Assembly: GCA_026770615.1 (NCBI GenBank)
Contig: MU631389.1
Span: 190,229-214,152 of the forward strand
Length of the DNA stretch: 23,924 nt
Direction of reading: 5' to 3'
DNA from: Pavlovales sp. CCMP2436
Lineage: Eukaryota; Haptophyta; Pavlovophyceae; Pavlovales
Shown: piece by piece, positions 8,531 to 15,498 of the stretch
Layout: each line of letters opens with the position of its first letter
How positions within the stretch are numbered: the first letter of the stretch is position 1
Notes under the pieces: generated by a model
The model's database searches: none
Seen by the model: only the letters and a program-made list of their open reading frames with translations
Told to the model about the DNA's origin: nothing
Translations under genes and position numbers: made by a program

Positions 8531-9163
8531 GCTTTTTTTTTCTTGCTTTTTAATAGATTAAAGGTAAACTGGTTCTTCGCCGGGATCTCGCCGGGTTCGT
8601 CGCCCGAGTTCTTCGCCATGAGAGCAGGCTTGACAGTCCACACCGATCCCTCGCGCACGTGCGCATAGGCCAATGAGCTGCACAGAATGATCACGTACTC
8701 GAACGTGATAGAGAAGGCTGACGTTTGAGAGCACGAATGGACACGCGCGGCGGCACATATGAACAGTACGTACGGCATGCGCGGCACGCAGAACTTCCGC
8801 ATGCGCAGACTCCGTGCGCATGGCCCTCGTCCGCGCGCAGTCTGACGACCGATTGTCATTTGTCTGCACGGCGGAAGACAGCCCAGCGGCACACCTCGAT
8901 GGGTGCAGCGAGACATGCGCTTCGATCCCGAGGCAGACGAACTCCGGCAGCGGGACTGCGGGTGCGACAAAGTGATGACCCAAGTGATGCCAGAGCCCCC
9001 GTCGACAGCAGGCAGGCTGGACTGACTTAGCGTGCTTCTGTGAAAGGATGTTAGGGGCGTCGTTCTGCTCTCTTGTGCGGACTTTGGATCGTGGCTGGGT
9101 CGCACCGGTCCCGCCTTGTTGTGCCTGACCAACGTCGGTCTGGAAGCGTAGCGCTTGTTGCAA
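8531..9163. other. Segment between the GGGATTG clusters, coding status unclear
   Basis: Long frames exist on both strands but conflict. The minus strand contains the protein-like FEYVIILCSSLAYAHVREG near 8700-8640, followed by EIPAKNQ near 8580. The plus strand contains DDRLSFVCTAEDSPAAHLDG near 8845. Neither has a known motif or clear splice sites. This may be the body of the element that carries the zinc-finger remnant next to it. Confidence 0.25.
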
Positions 9164-9300
9164 CTAGGGTTCAAGCACGGGAAGGTGGTTGAAGTTGTCC
9201 GCGGACGTGTCCTCGGAGCGAAGGCAGTAGCCGCAGGCGCGTCTGCGGCCGGCGCACTCGCAGGCGCGCCCGCTGCGCTCGCCATGCGCCCGCCATACGC
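9164..9300 (-). pseudogene. C-terminal remnant of a C2H2-type zinc-finger protein
   Basis: On the minus strand the frame ending at TAG 9166-9164 reads CAGRRRACGYCLRSEDTSAD then NFNHLP. This fits CxYCLxxxDTxxDxxxHL and matches the finger of the ORF at 12451-12017 (CDYCLARTDTAHDRDEHL) at C, Y-C-L, D-T, D and H-L. It is probably the tail of a related mobile-element protein, cut at its left by unrelated sequence. An overlapping minus frame (CLNPSCNKRYASRPTLVRH) also looks finger-like but lacks the last His, so the frame choice is not certain. Confidence 0.35.
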
Positions 9301-9354
9301 CGCAACCGCTTTAAGGGCTTTTTTCTGTTTGTAAGTAAGTCTATCCGCTTTAAC

Positions 9355-9580
9355 CGCTGGGAGTTGTAGGGGATTGCTTGGGAGTTGTAGAGGATTGCTT
9401 CAACTCCCAATCCCAATCACAGGCAATCCCAAAGCGCCGTGGCAGATCTCAACTCTCAATCCCTGGGGATTGCTGGCAATCCCTAGTATGCCTCCCGACT
9501 CCCACTGGCAATCCCTAGTATGCCTCCCGACTCCCAATCCCAATCCCAACCAATCCCCTGTTTTAATCTTGGGAGTTACG
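9355..9580. repeat. GGGATTG/CAATCCC motif cluster, right
   Basis: Opens GGGAGTTGTAGGGGATTGCTT twice, then carries CAATCCCAATC blocks (9402-9418, 9534-9556), CCTGGGGATTG and a 31-bp direct repeat around GGCAATCCCTAGTATGCC (about 9473 and 9508). The same words form the cluster at 8396-8530. The OTU-like gene begins about 60 bp further right, so this cluster may be the edge of its element. Confidence 0.7.
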
Positions 9581-9756
9581 ACCCCTGGTAATTATACCAC
9601 TAATAGGCGCATGTGAGCTCGATAACTATACTCCACCATGGGCCTTATCGACATGAACTTCAAAGGCGACGGAAACTGCCTCCTCTACGCGCCGCAATAG
9701 GAATTGACGGTCATGACACAAACCACCCCCAACAAACCACAAGAATTCGTCAGCTA

Positions 9757-9923
9757 CAGGGGATCGCGGGCAATAAGAAACCGACGTGTTAAGAAACTGA
9801 GCCTCGTTTCTTTGCCCTTCAGTAGTAATTTAAACCAAAAATTAACCATTGCTTGTATGTAATTTGCTAAGAAACTCAGCCTCAGCCTCAAAACCCGCCG
9901 TTCTTATTGCCCGCGATCCCCTG
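9757..9923 (+). mobile_element. CAGGGG MITE, complete copy
   Basis: 167 bp with inverted ends of about 23 bp (CAGGGGATCGCGGGCAAT...) and flanking TA on both sides (9755-9756, 9924-9925). The interior carries AAGAAACTGAGCCTCG near both ends in mirrored order and is AT-rich. There is no ORF. It is inserted in the OTU-like gene. The TA target duplication points to a Tc1/mariner-like or related DNA transposase acting in trans, which is an inference. Confidence 0.88.
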
Positions 9924-10120
9924 TAGCCACATCCCACGTCAAATCACTATCACCAAGAACACAAGAATCCCTAAATATCAGACGAACGACCGAGTTTCCC
10001 ACAGATCCCATGGGAACAATCAACTCCCAGCCGTTGTTGGTATCATACCAGGAAACGGACAATCACTGGATAAACAACAACATGATTCATAGCATAGCCA
10101 CCATCCTCCGCGTCGACATA

Positions 10121-10286
10121 CAGGGGATCGCGGGCAATAAGAACGGCGCTTTTTGGGGCTGAGGCTGAGTTTCTTAGCAAATTACATGCAACCTATACTT
10201 AACTTTGCTTAAATTACATACAAACAATGCAAAAAAAGAGACTCAGTTTCTTAACACGACGGTTTCTTATTGCCCGCGATCCCCTG
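10121..10286 (-). mobile_element. CAGGGG MITE, complete inverted copy
   Basis: 166 bp flanked by TA at 10119-10120 and 10287-10288. Its sequence is the reverse orientation of the copy at 9757-9923 (GCTGAGGCTGAGTTTCTTAGC near the left end). With one TA it adds 168 bp, a multiple of three, so the host frame is kept on both sides. It sits 195 bp from the other copy in the same host gene. Confidence 0.88.
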
Positions 10287-10641
10287 TAGCAGTAGCCACG
10301 CACTATGCCGACTGGAAGAAAGTCCACCGAACCCTGGAACTCCACCGCGTAGGCCCACGCTGGACACCCACCAACGGCACACCGACGATCACAGAAGCCC
10401 CAGTACCACTCACAGGAGGCTGCCTATGGACACAAGAAGCACCAAGAACCGGGAACACAAAAGGAGGGAAACCACGCAAAGAGTCAGCACACGCCATAAC
10501 CACACTCATGCGCTCACCCAGAATGGCAGACACAGAACAAATACCAATTTGAGTCATAGACAGCGACATCACCACTCACTTTCGAGGAGCCCAAGCTCGC
10601 ACACGCAACCAACAGACCTAATGATGTAGACGTACGCGCTG

Positions 10642-10776
10642 ATGGGCGTGAGTCCGATGGAGGCGGCCGCGCGCATCAAGAAGCAACTCATCGACACGAT
10701 CGGTACGATCGCGGCACGCGGCCATGCGCAGCTGCTGCTCGCGCGCTTGAGCGCGCTGGCCCCGATCGCTGCCCCG
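10642..10776 (+). pseudogene. GC-rich helical protein fragment within the OTU-like unit
   Basis: ATG 10642 reads MGVSPMEAAARIKKQLID, then ARGHAQLLLARLSALAP, in a frame that differs from the OTU-like protein on each side. Its composition (Ala, Arg, Leu; GC-rich) contrasts with the CA-rich flanks, so it may be an insertion or an exchanged segment. The RGHA+L pattern recalls RGHAKVIIERAR in the fragment at 17110. There is no known domain. Confidence 0.25.
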
Positions 10777-10780
10777 TGGG

Positions 10781-10891
10781 AACACGACAAACAGCAACCA
10801 GCAGATCATCTCCCTAAACGCCCTTGCCCTGGCACACTACCGGAGATCCATCGGCACGCGCGGTGGCGCCCAAGCCAGCGCAGCCGACTAA
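10781..10891 (+). pseudogene. C-terminal piece of the OTU-family protein
   Basis: The frame NTTNSNQQIISLNALALAHY continues to TAA at 10889-10891 and is the same frame as the OTU-like part ending at 10552. The third family copy on the minus strand at 15144-15335 has YTTHSNPQIISLSALARAHY, so this block is a conserved part of the protein. The AHY could supply the catalytic His of an OTU fold, but that placement is speculative. The end overlaps the 156-bp direct repeat starting at 10858. Confidence 0.45.
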
Positions 10892-11285
10892 GGCACGCAG
10901 CAGGCAATGGGCGACGCAGCGCTCAGACCAGCACAACATTCAGAACAGTCAGACGCCAGCTTGAATCCCAATCATAAATATATACGTGGACGGCGCGAAC
11001 CGTGACGACAACTTCTACCAGCTCCCCACTTCGGCGTAGCGCGTAGGAGCCTGCGTCGGAGCGCTTAGATCAGCCTGACTTGAACTTGAAACGTACCGCC
11101 AGCCCGAACCCCCCTACATTAATATATATGCGCGGTGGCGCCCAAGCCAGCGCAGCCGACTAAGGCACGCAGCAGGCAATGGGCGACGCAGCGCTCAGAC
11201 CAGCACAACATTCAGAACAGTCAGACGCCAGCTTGAATCCCAATCATAAATATATACGTGGACGGCGCGAACCGTGACGACAACT
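10858..11285 (+). repeat. 156-bp direct repeat, two copies plus a partial third
   Basis: 10858-11013 and 11130-11285 appear identical, from GCGCGGTGGCGCCCAAGCC to CCGTGACGACAACT, separated by 116 bp. A partial third copy (AACATTCAGAACAGTCAGA...CTTGAATCCC) lies at about 11553-11590 and continues into TATATA. The first copy begins inside the end of the OTU-family frame, so the unit contains a protein end plus 3' sequence. The identity implies a very recent duplication or gene conversion, or an assembly artefact. Confidence 0.85.
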
Positions 11286-11340
11286 GGCGCAGCCACAATG
11301 CCAACCGGGGCGCACACCTCGGCCGCGGTGGCCGCGGCGG

Positions 11341-11548
11341 ACAGGGCACACGCACCTAAATGGACGTGAGCGTTGTGTGTGGGGGGGGGAGGGTGGGGGG
11401 GGGAACCTGTGGCAATTGCTACGAGTTCACAACGAACCTCACCTCTACCACCACCATCACTGCTGCCAGGACTAACGTCTGACGTCAACCAAGTCAGTGA
11501 GTGAACAACACCTGTTGAACCATGCTGAGCCGCTCTATATATATATCA
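11341..11548 (+). repeat. Inverted-repeat arm A (partner at 14718-14906)
   Basis: Shares, in reverse orientation, the blocks CAGGGC(A/G)CACGCACCTAAA, a G-run with CCTGTGGCA, GTGAGTGAACA..CACC..GTTGAA and GCTGAGCCGCT followed by (TA)n with the region 14718-14906. The arms are about 200 bp, diverged, and 3.4 kb apart. They bracket the zinc-finger element and the UBA-like ORF. They may be ends of one composite element or two copies of one untranslated region. Confidence 0.6.
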
Positions 11549-12016
11549 GCAAAACATTCAGAACAGTCAGACGCCAGCTTGAATCCCTATCAGTCAATAT
11601 ATATGGCCAGTGTCGGGGGTCCGATATTTTTTTTACCGGACTCACACTTAAAATTCGCTTAAATTTGAAAATTTTGAAACCTAGGTTTGAAAAGTGGGGG
11701 CCTATGTGACGGACGTGGCGGCCGGGTGTGACGGACGGCGGGACGGGGCCTTTGGCGGGAATTTTTGAACTGCCGTCGGGGGCCGTTGGGGCCGTTGGCG
11801 GGCGTCGGGCGGGGCGGCGCGGCCGGTCAAAATTTTAGGATTTCTAAATTTATATACATAAATTAGAATTCGACGCAAAAAATCATACTGGTCGCGGGAC
11901 AGCTGACGGTCCGGTACTGGGCCGACTGGAGGCGGCTACTGGGGCCGGTTGTGGACGGCTGGCCCGGATGGCTAGGCCCGGTGGCAGAGCGGGGGCAGAG
12001 CGCGGGGGTATTAAAT

Positions 12017-12451
12017 TTAGGCAAATTGGAGGTGGAAGGCGAGGTGCTCGTCGCGGTCGTGGGCGGTGTCCGTGCGCGCGAGGCAGTAGTCGCAGCCGTA
12101 GAGCATGGGGTTGGGCGGGAAGAGGACGAGGTCGCGCTGCATCTGGTTGAAGCGGGAGAGCGTGATCTTCGCATCGCGGCGCTCGGCCGGGGTCTTGCGC
12201 GCGGCGAGGATCTTGCGCGCGGCGAGGACCTTGCGCTCGGCGAGGGCCTTGCGCTCGGCGAGGGCCTTGCACTCGGCGAAACGTGTGCAGTGACTCTTGG
12301 TGGTGGGCTGCTGCTGGGGGAGCGTCCGGCCGGCCATGAGCTTGCGCTTGAGGCGCGTGTTGTGCTTCTTGACGGGCGGCTGCATGTCCTGACGCTCCTC
12401 CTGTTCGCGGGGGGGCAAGACCGACGGCTCAACCCGCACCTGGCGCCTCAT
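12017..12451 (-). CDS. Zinc-finger/coiled-coil protein of the inverted-repeat element
   Basis: 144 residues from ATG 12451 to TAA 12017. Order: basic N-terminus (HNTRLKRKLMAGR, about 30-42); a charged helix made of five six-residue repeats (ALAERK, VLAARK, ILAARK, TPAERR), encoded by an 18-bp tandem repeat at 12194-12278; then a C-terminal CDYCLARTDTAHDRDEHL-AFH finger (C-x2-C-x14-H-x3-H). This suggests a nucleic-acid-binding protein, perhaps a terminus-binding factor of the element. The gene starts near the right terminal repeat, so its promoter may lie there or in the nested foldback. The overlapping frames are equally long but lack the finger. Confidence 0.55.
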   Translation of the reverse strand: MRRQVRVEPSVLPPREQEERQDMQPPVKKHNTRLKRKLMAGRTLPQQQPTTKSHCTRFAECKALAERKALAERKVLAARKILAARKTPAERRDAKITLSRFNQMQRDLVLFPPNPMLYGCDYCLARTDTAHDRDEHLAFHLQFA

Positions 12452-12463
12452 CGAGCATTCACA

Positions 12464-12897
12464 ATCCTCGAAGCCAAGTCGGAGTCGATCGAGAGAAGGT
12501 GTGACGATATCGAGGCAGCCATTCGAGGATGAGGGGTATTGGTGAAGGTTGGTGAAGGTTGGTGAAGGTTGGTTTCATCCTTCACCATTCGTTCGCATAC
12601 TGAGAGGCCTACTGCGGACCGCTCATTTTGGTGAAGGATGAAGGATTTCTCCCTAAAAAAGTTTTTAGGATTTTTTTTAATCTGCGAGTACGGCGCCCCA
12701 TAGGCCAGCGGGACGTCAATCGCCCACGAAATACTTTTCGGGCGAAAATCCTTCATCCTTCACCAAAATTAGCAGTCCACAGTAGGCCTCTCAGTATGCG
12801 AACAAATGGTGAAGGATTCACCAACCTTCACCAATCTTCACCCAACCTTCACCATCCTCGAAGCCAAGTCGGAGTCGATCGAGAGAAGGTGTGACGA
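12464..12897 (+). repeat. 44-bp direct repeats flanking a foldback element
   Basis: 12464-12507 and 12854-12897 are identical over 44 bp (ATCCTCGAAGCCAAGTCGG...GGTGTGACGA). The left copy is followed by 16 bp and then the foldback; the right copy overlaps its last 7 bp. This looks like a duplication made when the foldback arrived, but it is far longer than ordinary transposon target duplications. It lies just upstream of the zinc-finger gene. Confidence 0.8.
12524..12860. mobile_element. Foldback element of about 337 bp nested in the larger element
   Basis: The arms of about 115-124 bp (12524-12647 and 12746-12860) pair along most of their length: CGAGGAT, repeated GGTTGGTGAA units, CCTTCACCATT(C/T)GTTCGCA, ACTGAGAGGCCTACTG and TTTTGGTGAAGGATGAAGG. 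The left arm has three GGTGAAGGTT units and the right arm a similar set. The loop of about 98 bp is AT-rich. There is no coding capacity. Confidence 0.8.
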
Positions 12898-13131
12898 AGC
12901 CACTTTTCAAACCTAGGTTTCAAAAAATTCAAATTTAAGCGAATTTTAAGTGTGAGTCCGGTAAAAAAAAAATCGGACCCCCGACACTGGCCATATATAA
13001 ATACTATATATAACCATCAAGTGACGTCGTGATGGACCGACGACGATGAGAGACGCGAACGGAATAAATTATATATATACTAATACTATAACTAGTGACA
13101 TCAACTACCCATAGAAGCGATGACTGAATAC

Positions 13132-13150
13132 TACCCGGTTGAACCGGGTA
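13132..13150. repeat. 19-bp near-perfect palindrome
   Basis: TACCCGGTT-G-AACCGGGTA forms a 9-bp stem with one central base. A further GGCCGGTTG follows. It could be a protein-binding dyad or a cruciform. It lies 140 bp right of the inverted-repeat element. Confidence 0.6.
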
Positions 13151-13327
13151 TGGCCGGTTGATTACTCATACTGTGGCCTCAAGCTTGAGCATCCAAACAC
13201 TCACCGCAGGCCCATCATAACATAAAAACAAAAATTCTAGGGCAAAGGAGCAGAAGAACGACGGAAAAAGACAGACAAGACAACAAATAAAACGAAGACA
13301 AAAAAACGTAGGTATATAAGTATATAA

Positions 13328-14344
13328 CAGCACATTGCTTCCATCAAGGTTAACGGCACAGAGGTGCTGGTATCCTTCTCGCGCGAGGAACCGGGAGAGG
13401 CGGGTGGGTGGCGGACCCCTCGCGCGCAGTCGGCAGGACCCGCCGGTTGTGAATACCCCCCGGGCCGGTCCACGGATGCTCCGCACGAGAGGCGCAAGCA
13501 CTCCGCGAGTCGACTACGACGTGTAGCTGACTATCAACAGCGCAGTTCGCGCGGCCAGCTCGCGCAGGCGCCCGCGGTGGAGCTCACGCTCGCCACACAA
13601 GCGCCCGCGGCGGAGCTGCCACCGCGCACTTTGCTTGGCCAGTACGCGAAGGCGCTCGCGGTGGAGCTCGAGGTGGAGCTGCCACTCTCGCACACTCTGC
13701 TTGGCCAGACCGCGCAGGCGCCCGCGGCGGAGCTCTCGCTCCTCACGCAGGCGCAGGCGGCCGCGGCGAAGATGCACGAGGCGAACGTGCAGGAGATCGC
13801 CGCGGTGAAGATGCTGGAGTTACCGCTCTGCGAACGTGCGCTCGCCAAGGCAGGTGGTGACATCGGCACAGCGACATCGTCGCTACTCGACGAGATGCAA
13901 AAGCGGGTGGAGATGCAGCTGAAGGCGGATGCGCTTAAGGAGAAGCGGGAGGCTAAGGAGGCGGCAGAGAATGCCGTAATGCTGGCGTCGAAGGCGAAGC
14001 AGGCGGCGGCGTCGGCGGCGAAAACCGCTGCTGACAAAGCAGCAAACAGGGCGAAGCAGCAGATCGCAACCAACGCGGAGAAGGCAGCGAGGGAGGCGGC
14101 GGCGACGCGATCCGCCGCGGTCACCTCGCACAACAACCACTACCACATGCCGACACGCAACACACTTTCCGGCACCGCGACGCCGAGGATCACTTCCGGC
14201 CCCGTGAGGCGGCCGAAGACCGCACCCATCCCGAACGCCGAGGCGAGCGCATCATCTGCGCCACCGCCGAAGCCACCGAAGCCGGCCATCCTGCCGAAGG
14301 AACCGAAGCCGGTCGCCCCGGATTCCGGGTCGAGCATCGACTGA
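13328..14344 (+). CDS. UBA-like and coiled-coil protein (start unclear)
   Basis: The frame is open from a stop near 13325 to TGA 14342-14344, but its first ATG is at 13772. The start is therefore on an upstream exon, or the protein has 190 residues. The open frame begins SIKVNGTEVLVSFSREEPGE, followed by Ala/Leu/Glu-rich imperfect repeats (AQAPAVEL, TQAPAAEL, LLGQ). LCERALAKAGGDIGTATSSL resembles helices 2-3 of a UBA ubiquitin-binding domain. A long Lys/Ala/Glu coiled coil (about 13890-14110) and a Pro/Lys-rich tail (APPPKPPKPAILPKEPKPV) follow. A TATATAA lies at 13313-13319. It is very GC-rich inside AT-rich repeats. The function is unknown, and the UBA reading is by eye. Confidence 0.5.
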   Translation, partial: QHIASIKVNGTEVLVSFSREEPGEAGGWRTPRAQSAGPAGCEYPPGRSTDAPHERRKHSASRLRRVADYQQRSSRGQLAQAPAVELTLATQAPAAELPPRTLLGQYAKALAVELEVELPLSHTLLGQTAQAPAAELSLLTQAQAAAAKMHEANVQEIAAVKMLELPLCERALAKAGGDIGTATSSLLDEMQKRVEMQLKADALKEKREAKEAAENAVMLASKAKQAAASAAKTAADKAANRAKQQIATNAEKAAREAAATRSAAVTSHNNHYHMPTRNTLSGTATPRITSGPVRRPKTAPIPNAEASASSAPPPKPPKPAILPKEPKPVAPDSGSSID

Positions 14345-14700
14345 CAAAGCTCGATCCGATGATGCAACCGTCGGTGTACGGCGCGCTTTGGCGCACCGTC
14401 CAGCCTACTCGCGGCCGGCACCCGCGTGAGGTGCATCGTACGTACAGCCCTATGACTTCACCGTCAACAAGCGCAGCGTGTGGATGCGTCACACTGACGT
14501 GCCGTGTTGCTTACGTCGAGCTCACGCACGCACCGGTTAACCCATCTTCGATCAAGCGTGGATTTCGGCATCCAGATGTGCTCAGTGGTAGGAGCGCGCC
14601 TCCACTGGCTGATGTCGCATGAAGCCACCACCCCAGCTGTCTTCTATACAGTTGATGGGTGCGTTAGAAGGGGCACCATAACATAACATAAATAACATAT
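14345..14700 (+). other. Region after the UBA-like ORF, possible gene fragment
   Basis: A short frame near 14451-14520 reads YDFTVNKRSVWMRHTDVPCC, which is protein-like but lacks a start and has a stop soon after. The rest to 14700 shows no gene or repeat. It could be the remains of a neighbouring element gene. Confidence 0.25.
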
Positions 14701-14717
14701 CCCGAAGCTGTTCTATA

Positions 14718-14906
14718 TATATATATATATATAGCGGCTCAGCGTTTCAACAGGAGGTGTTCACTCACATGCATGATCGACATCAGTCATCAGTCATCAT
14801 CAAGGCAGGGAAGAAGAAGAAGAAGAAGAAGTCGTAGTGGATGCCACAGGCTTCCCCCCCCCTCACCCATCAACACTCACACCCTTTTAGGTGCGTGCGC
14901 CCTGGC
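14718..14906 (-). repeat. Inverted-repeat arm B (partner at 11341-11548)
   Basis: Reverse-oriented partner of the arm at 11341-11548. It opens after a (TA)n run (14715-14733) with AGCGGCTCAGCG and GGTGTTCACTCAC, passes a (GAA)n run at 14812-14830 and ends TTTTAGGTGCGTGCGCCCTG. The word GAAGCTGTTCTATA occurs just outside both edges of this arm (14704 and 14918), as a short direct repeat might after an insertion. Confidence 0.6.
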
Positions 14907-15071
14907 CGAAGCTGTTCTATACGTGCATCCCGAAGTTTGGAACCTGCTCAAAAACCTGTTCACCAGCTCGCCCGCAAGTTCGACCGCCTCGATCTTGCGG
15001 CCGAGCTGCTCGCCCATCGTCGCGATCGCCGCGCGCATCTCGAGCAGCAGGCCCATCAGCTGGTCACTCAT
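14877..15071 (-). pseudogene. Helical protein fragment of unknown family
   Basis: ATG 15071 (minus) reads MSDQLMGLLLEMRAAIATM, then GEQLGRKIEAVELAGELVN-RF, then changes character when it enters inverted-repeat arm B. The early part is a convincing amphipathic helix. The frame is also open upstream (LLEAAAIT). It resembles C-terminal helices of Myb/SANT-type transposon proteins, but this is only a guess. It was probably cut by the repeat. Confidence 0.35.
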
Positions 15072-15143
15072 TGTGATTGCGGCCGCCTCGAGGAGCAATT
15101 TTAAAATACGGCTGATGTATTTTGAGTATTTTATTTTATAATA

Positions 15144-15335
15144 TCAAACCGACTGCGAACCCCGACCCAGCCACCCAAACATATCTGTGCGTGTGTGCAC
15201 CCACGGCAAGGGACCCCCAATAACGTAATGTGCCCGGGCGAGGGCGGATAAGGAAATGATCTGCGGGTTGCTGTGCGTCGTGTACCCACGCTGGTGCGGT
15301 AGTAGTTTGATTCTGCGCCACGCGCAGGCACAGGC
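15144..15335 (-). pseudogene. Third OTU-family copy, C-terminal part
   Basis: The minus strand reads RIKLLPHQRGYTTHSNPQII, then SLSALARAHYVIGGP, to TGA 15146-15144. It matches LPRGNTTNSNQQIISLNALALAHY at about 10769-10840, and DNA identity over about 65 bp is high. It extends about 28 residues beyond AHY with VHTRTDMFGWLGRGSQSV, unlike the plus-strand copy, which ends in the 156-bp repeat. The N-terminal DGNC region is absent. It is a fragment, not a working gene. Confidence 0.5.
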
Positions 15336-15416
15336 ATGCTCGGACTAGCGGGCGAGCGGGTGGGCGCAGCTTGATCCTCGCACTCCGCGAGACTTCACCT
15401 AGCCCAAAACCCGTTC

Positions 15417-15459
15417 ACCAGCCCCAGGTCCGTAGGGAGCCTAGCGGACCGGGGCTGGT
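15417..15459. repeat. Strong GC hairpin
   Basis: ACCAGCCCCAGGTCCG pairs with CGGACCGGGGCTGGT through 15 base pairs with one bulged A, around a 12-nt loop. There is no following T-run or CTRR end, so neither a terminator nor a Helitron 3' end can be claimed. It lies 40-60 bp before the DUF6570-like segment. Confidence 0.65.
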
Positions 15460-15498
15460 TCACGGTTTATTTTTTGGTCCGGGGTCCGGTCGAGTTGT

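Larger units (their letters stand above)
9638..10552 (+). pseudogene. OTU-like cysteine-protease gene interrupted by two MITEs
   Basis: OTU proteases cleave ubiquitin or are processing enzymes of mobile elements. ATG 9638 gives MGLIDMNFKGDGNCLLYA, containing the catalytic DGNC. One missing base near 9678 then shifts the frame to AIGIDGHDTN and RQLATSHVKSL. MITE copies at 9757-9923 and 10121-10286 interrupt it. Leaving out each copy with one TA keeps one frame: RQLATSHVKS.., then LVSYQETDNHWINNN.., then ATILRVDIAVATHYADWKK. The order DGNC, R-x-L, Y..W, A..LxVxIxV fits the OTU fold. The frame runs to a TGA after MADTEQIPI (10550-10552). It is non-functional here. Relatives lie at 2592-2760 and 15144-15335. 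Confidence 0.6.
11605..12992. mobile_element. 1388-bp element with 93-bp terminal inverted repeats
   Basis: Ends GGCCAGTGTCGGGGGTCCGA... (11605-11697) and the reverse complement (12900-12992) differ at only a few positions over 93 bp. ATATAT flanks both sides, so the exact target duplication cannot be fixed because the flank is itself palindromic. It lies inside the third partial copy of the 156-bp repeat. The only gene seen is a minus-strand zinc-finger protein. No transposase motif (DDE triad) is visible, so it is non-autonomous or of an unfamiliar type. A foldback element is nested within. Confidence 0.85.

Noticed and set aside
8179..9285. Minus-strand open frame of 368 codons
   Set aside because: It crosses the GGGATTG array, where it reads WDWDWDWN, and changes character several times. 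Only the end near 9164-9300 has a finger-like motif, in another frame.
11605..12992. Assignment of the 93-bp inverted-repeat element to hAT or another named superfamily
   Set aside because: CAGTG near the tip is suggestive, but the palindromic ATATAT flank prevents defining the target duplication and no transposase is visible.
15417..15459. Hairpin as a Helitron 3' end
   Set aside because: No CTRR motif follows within the expected short distance, so only a hairpin is claimed.
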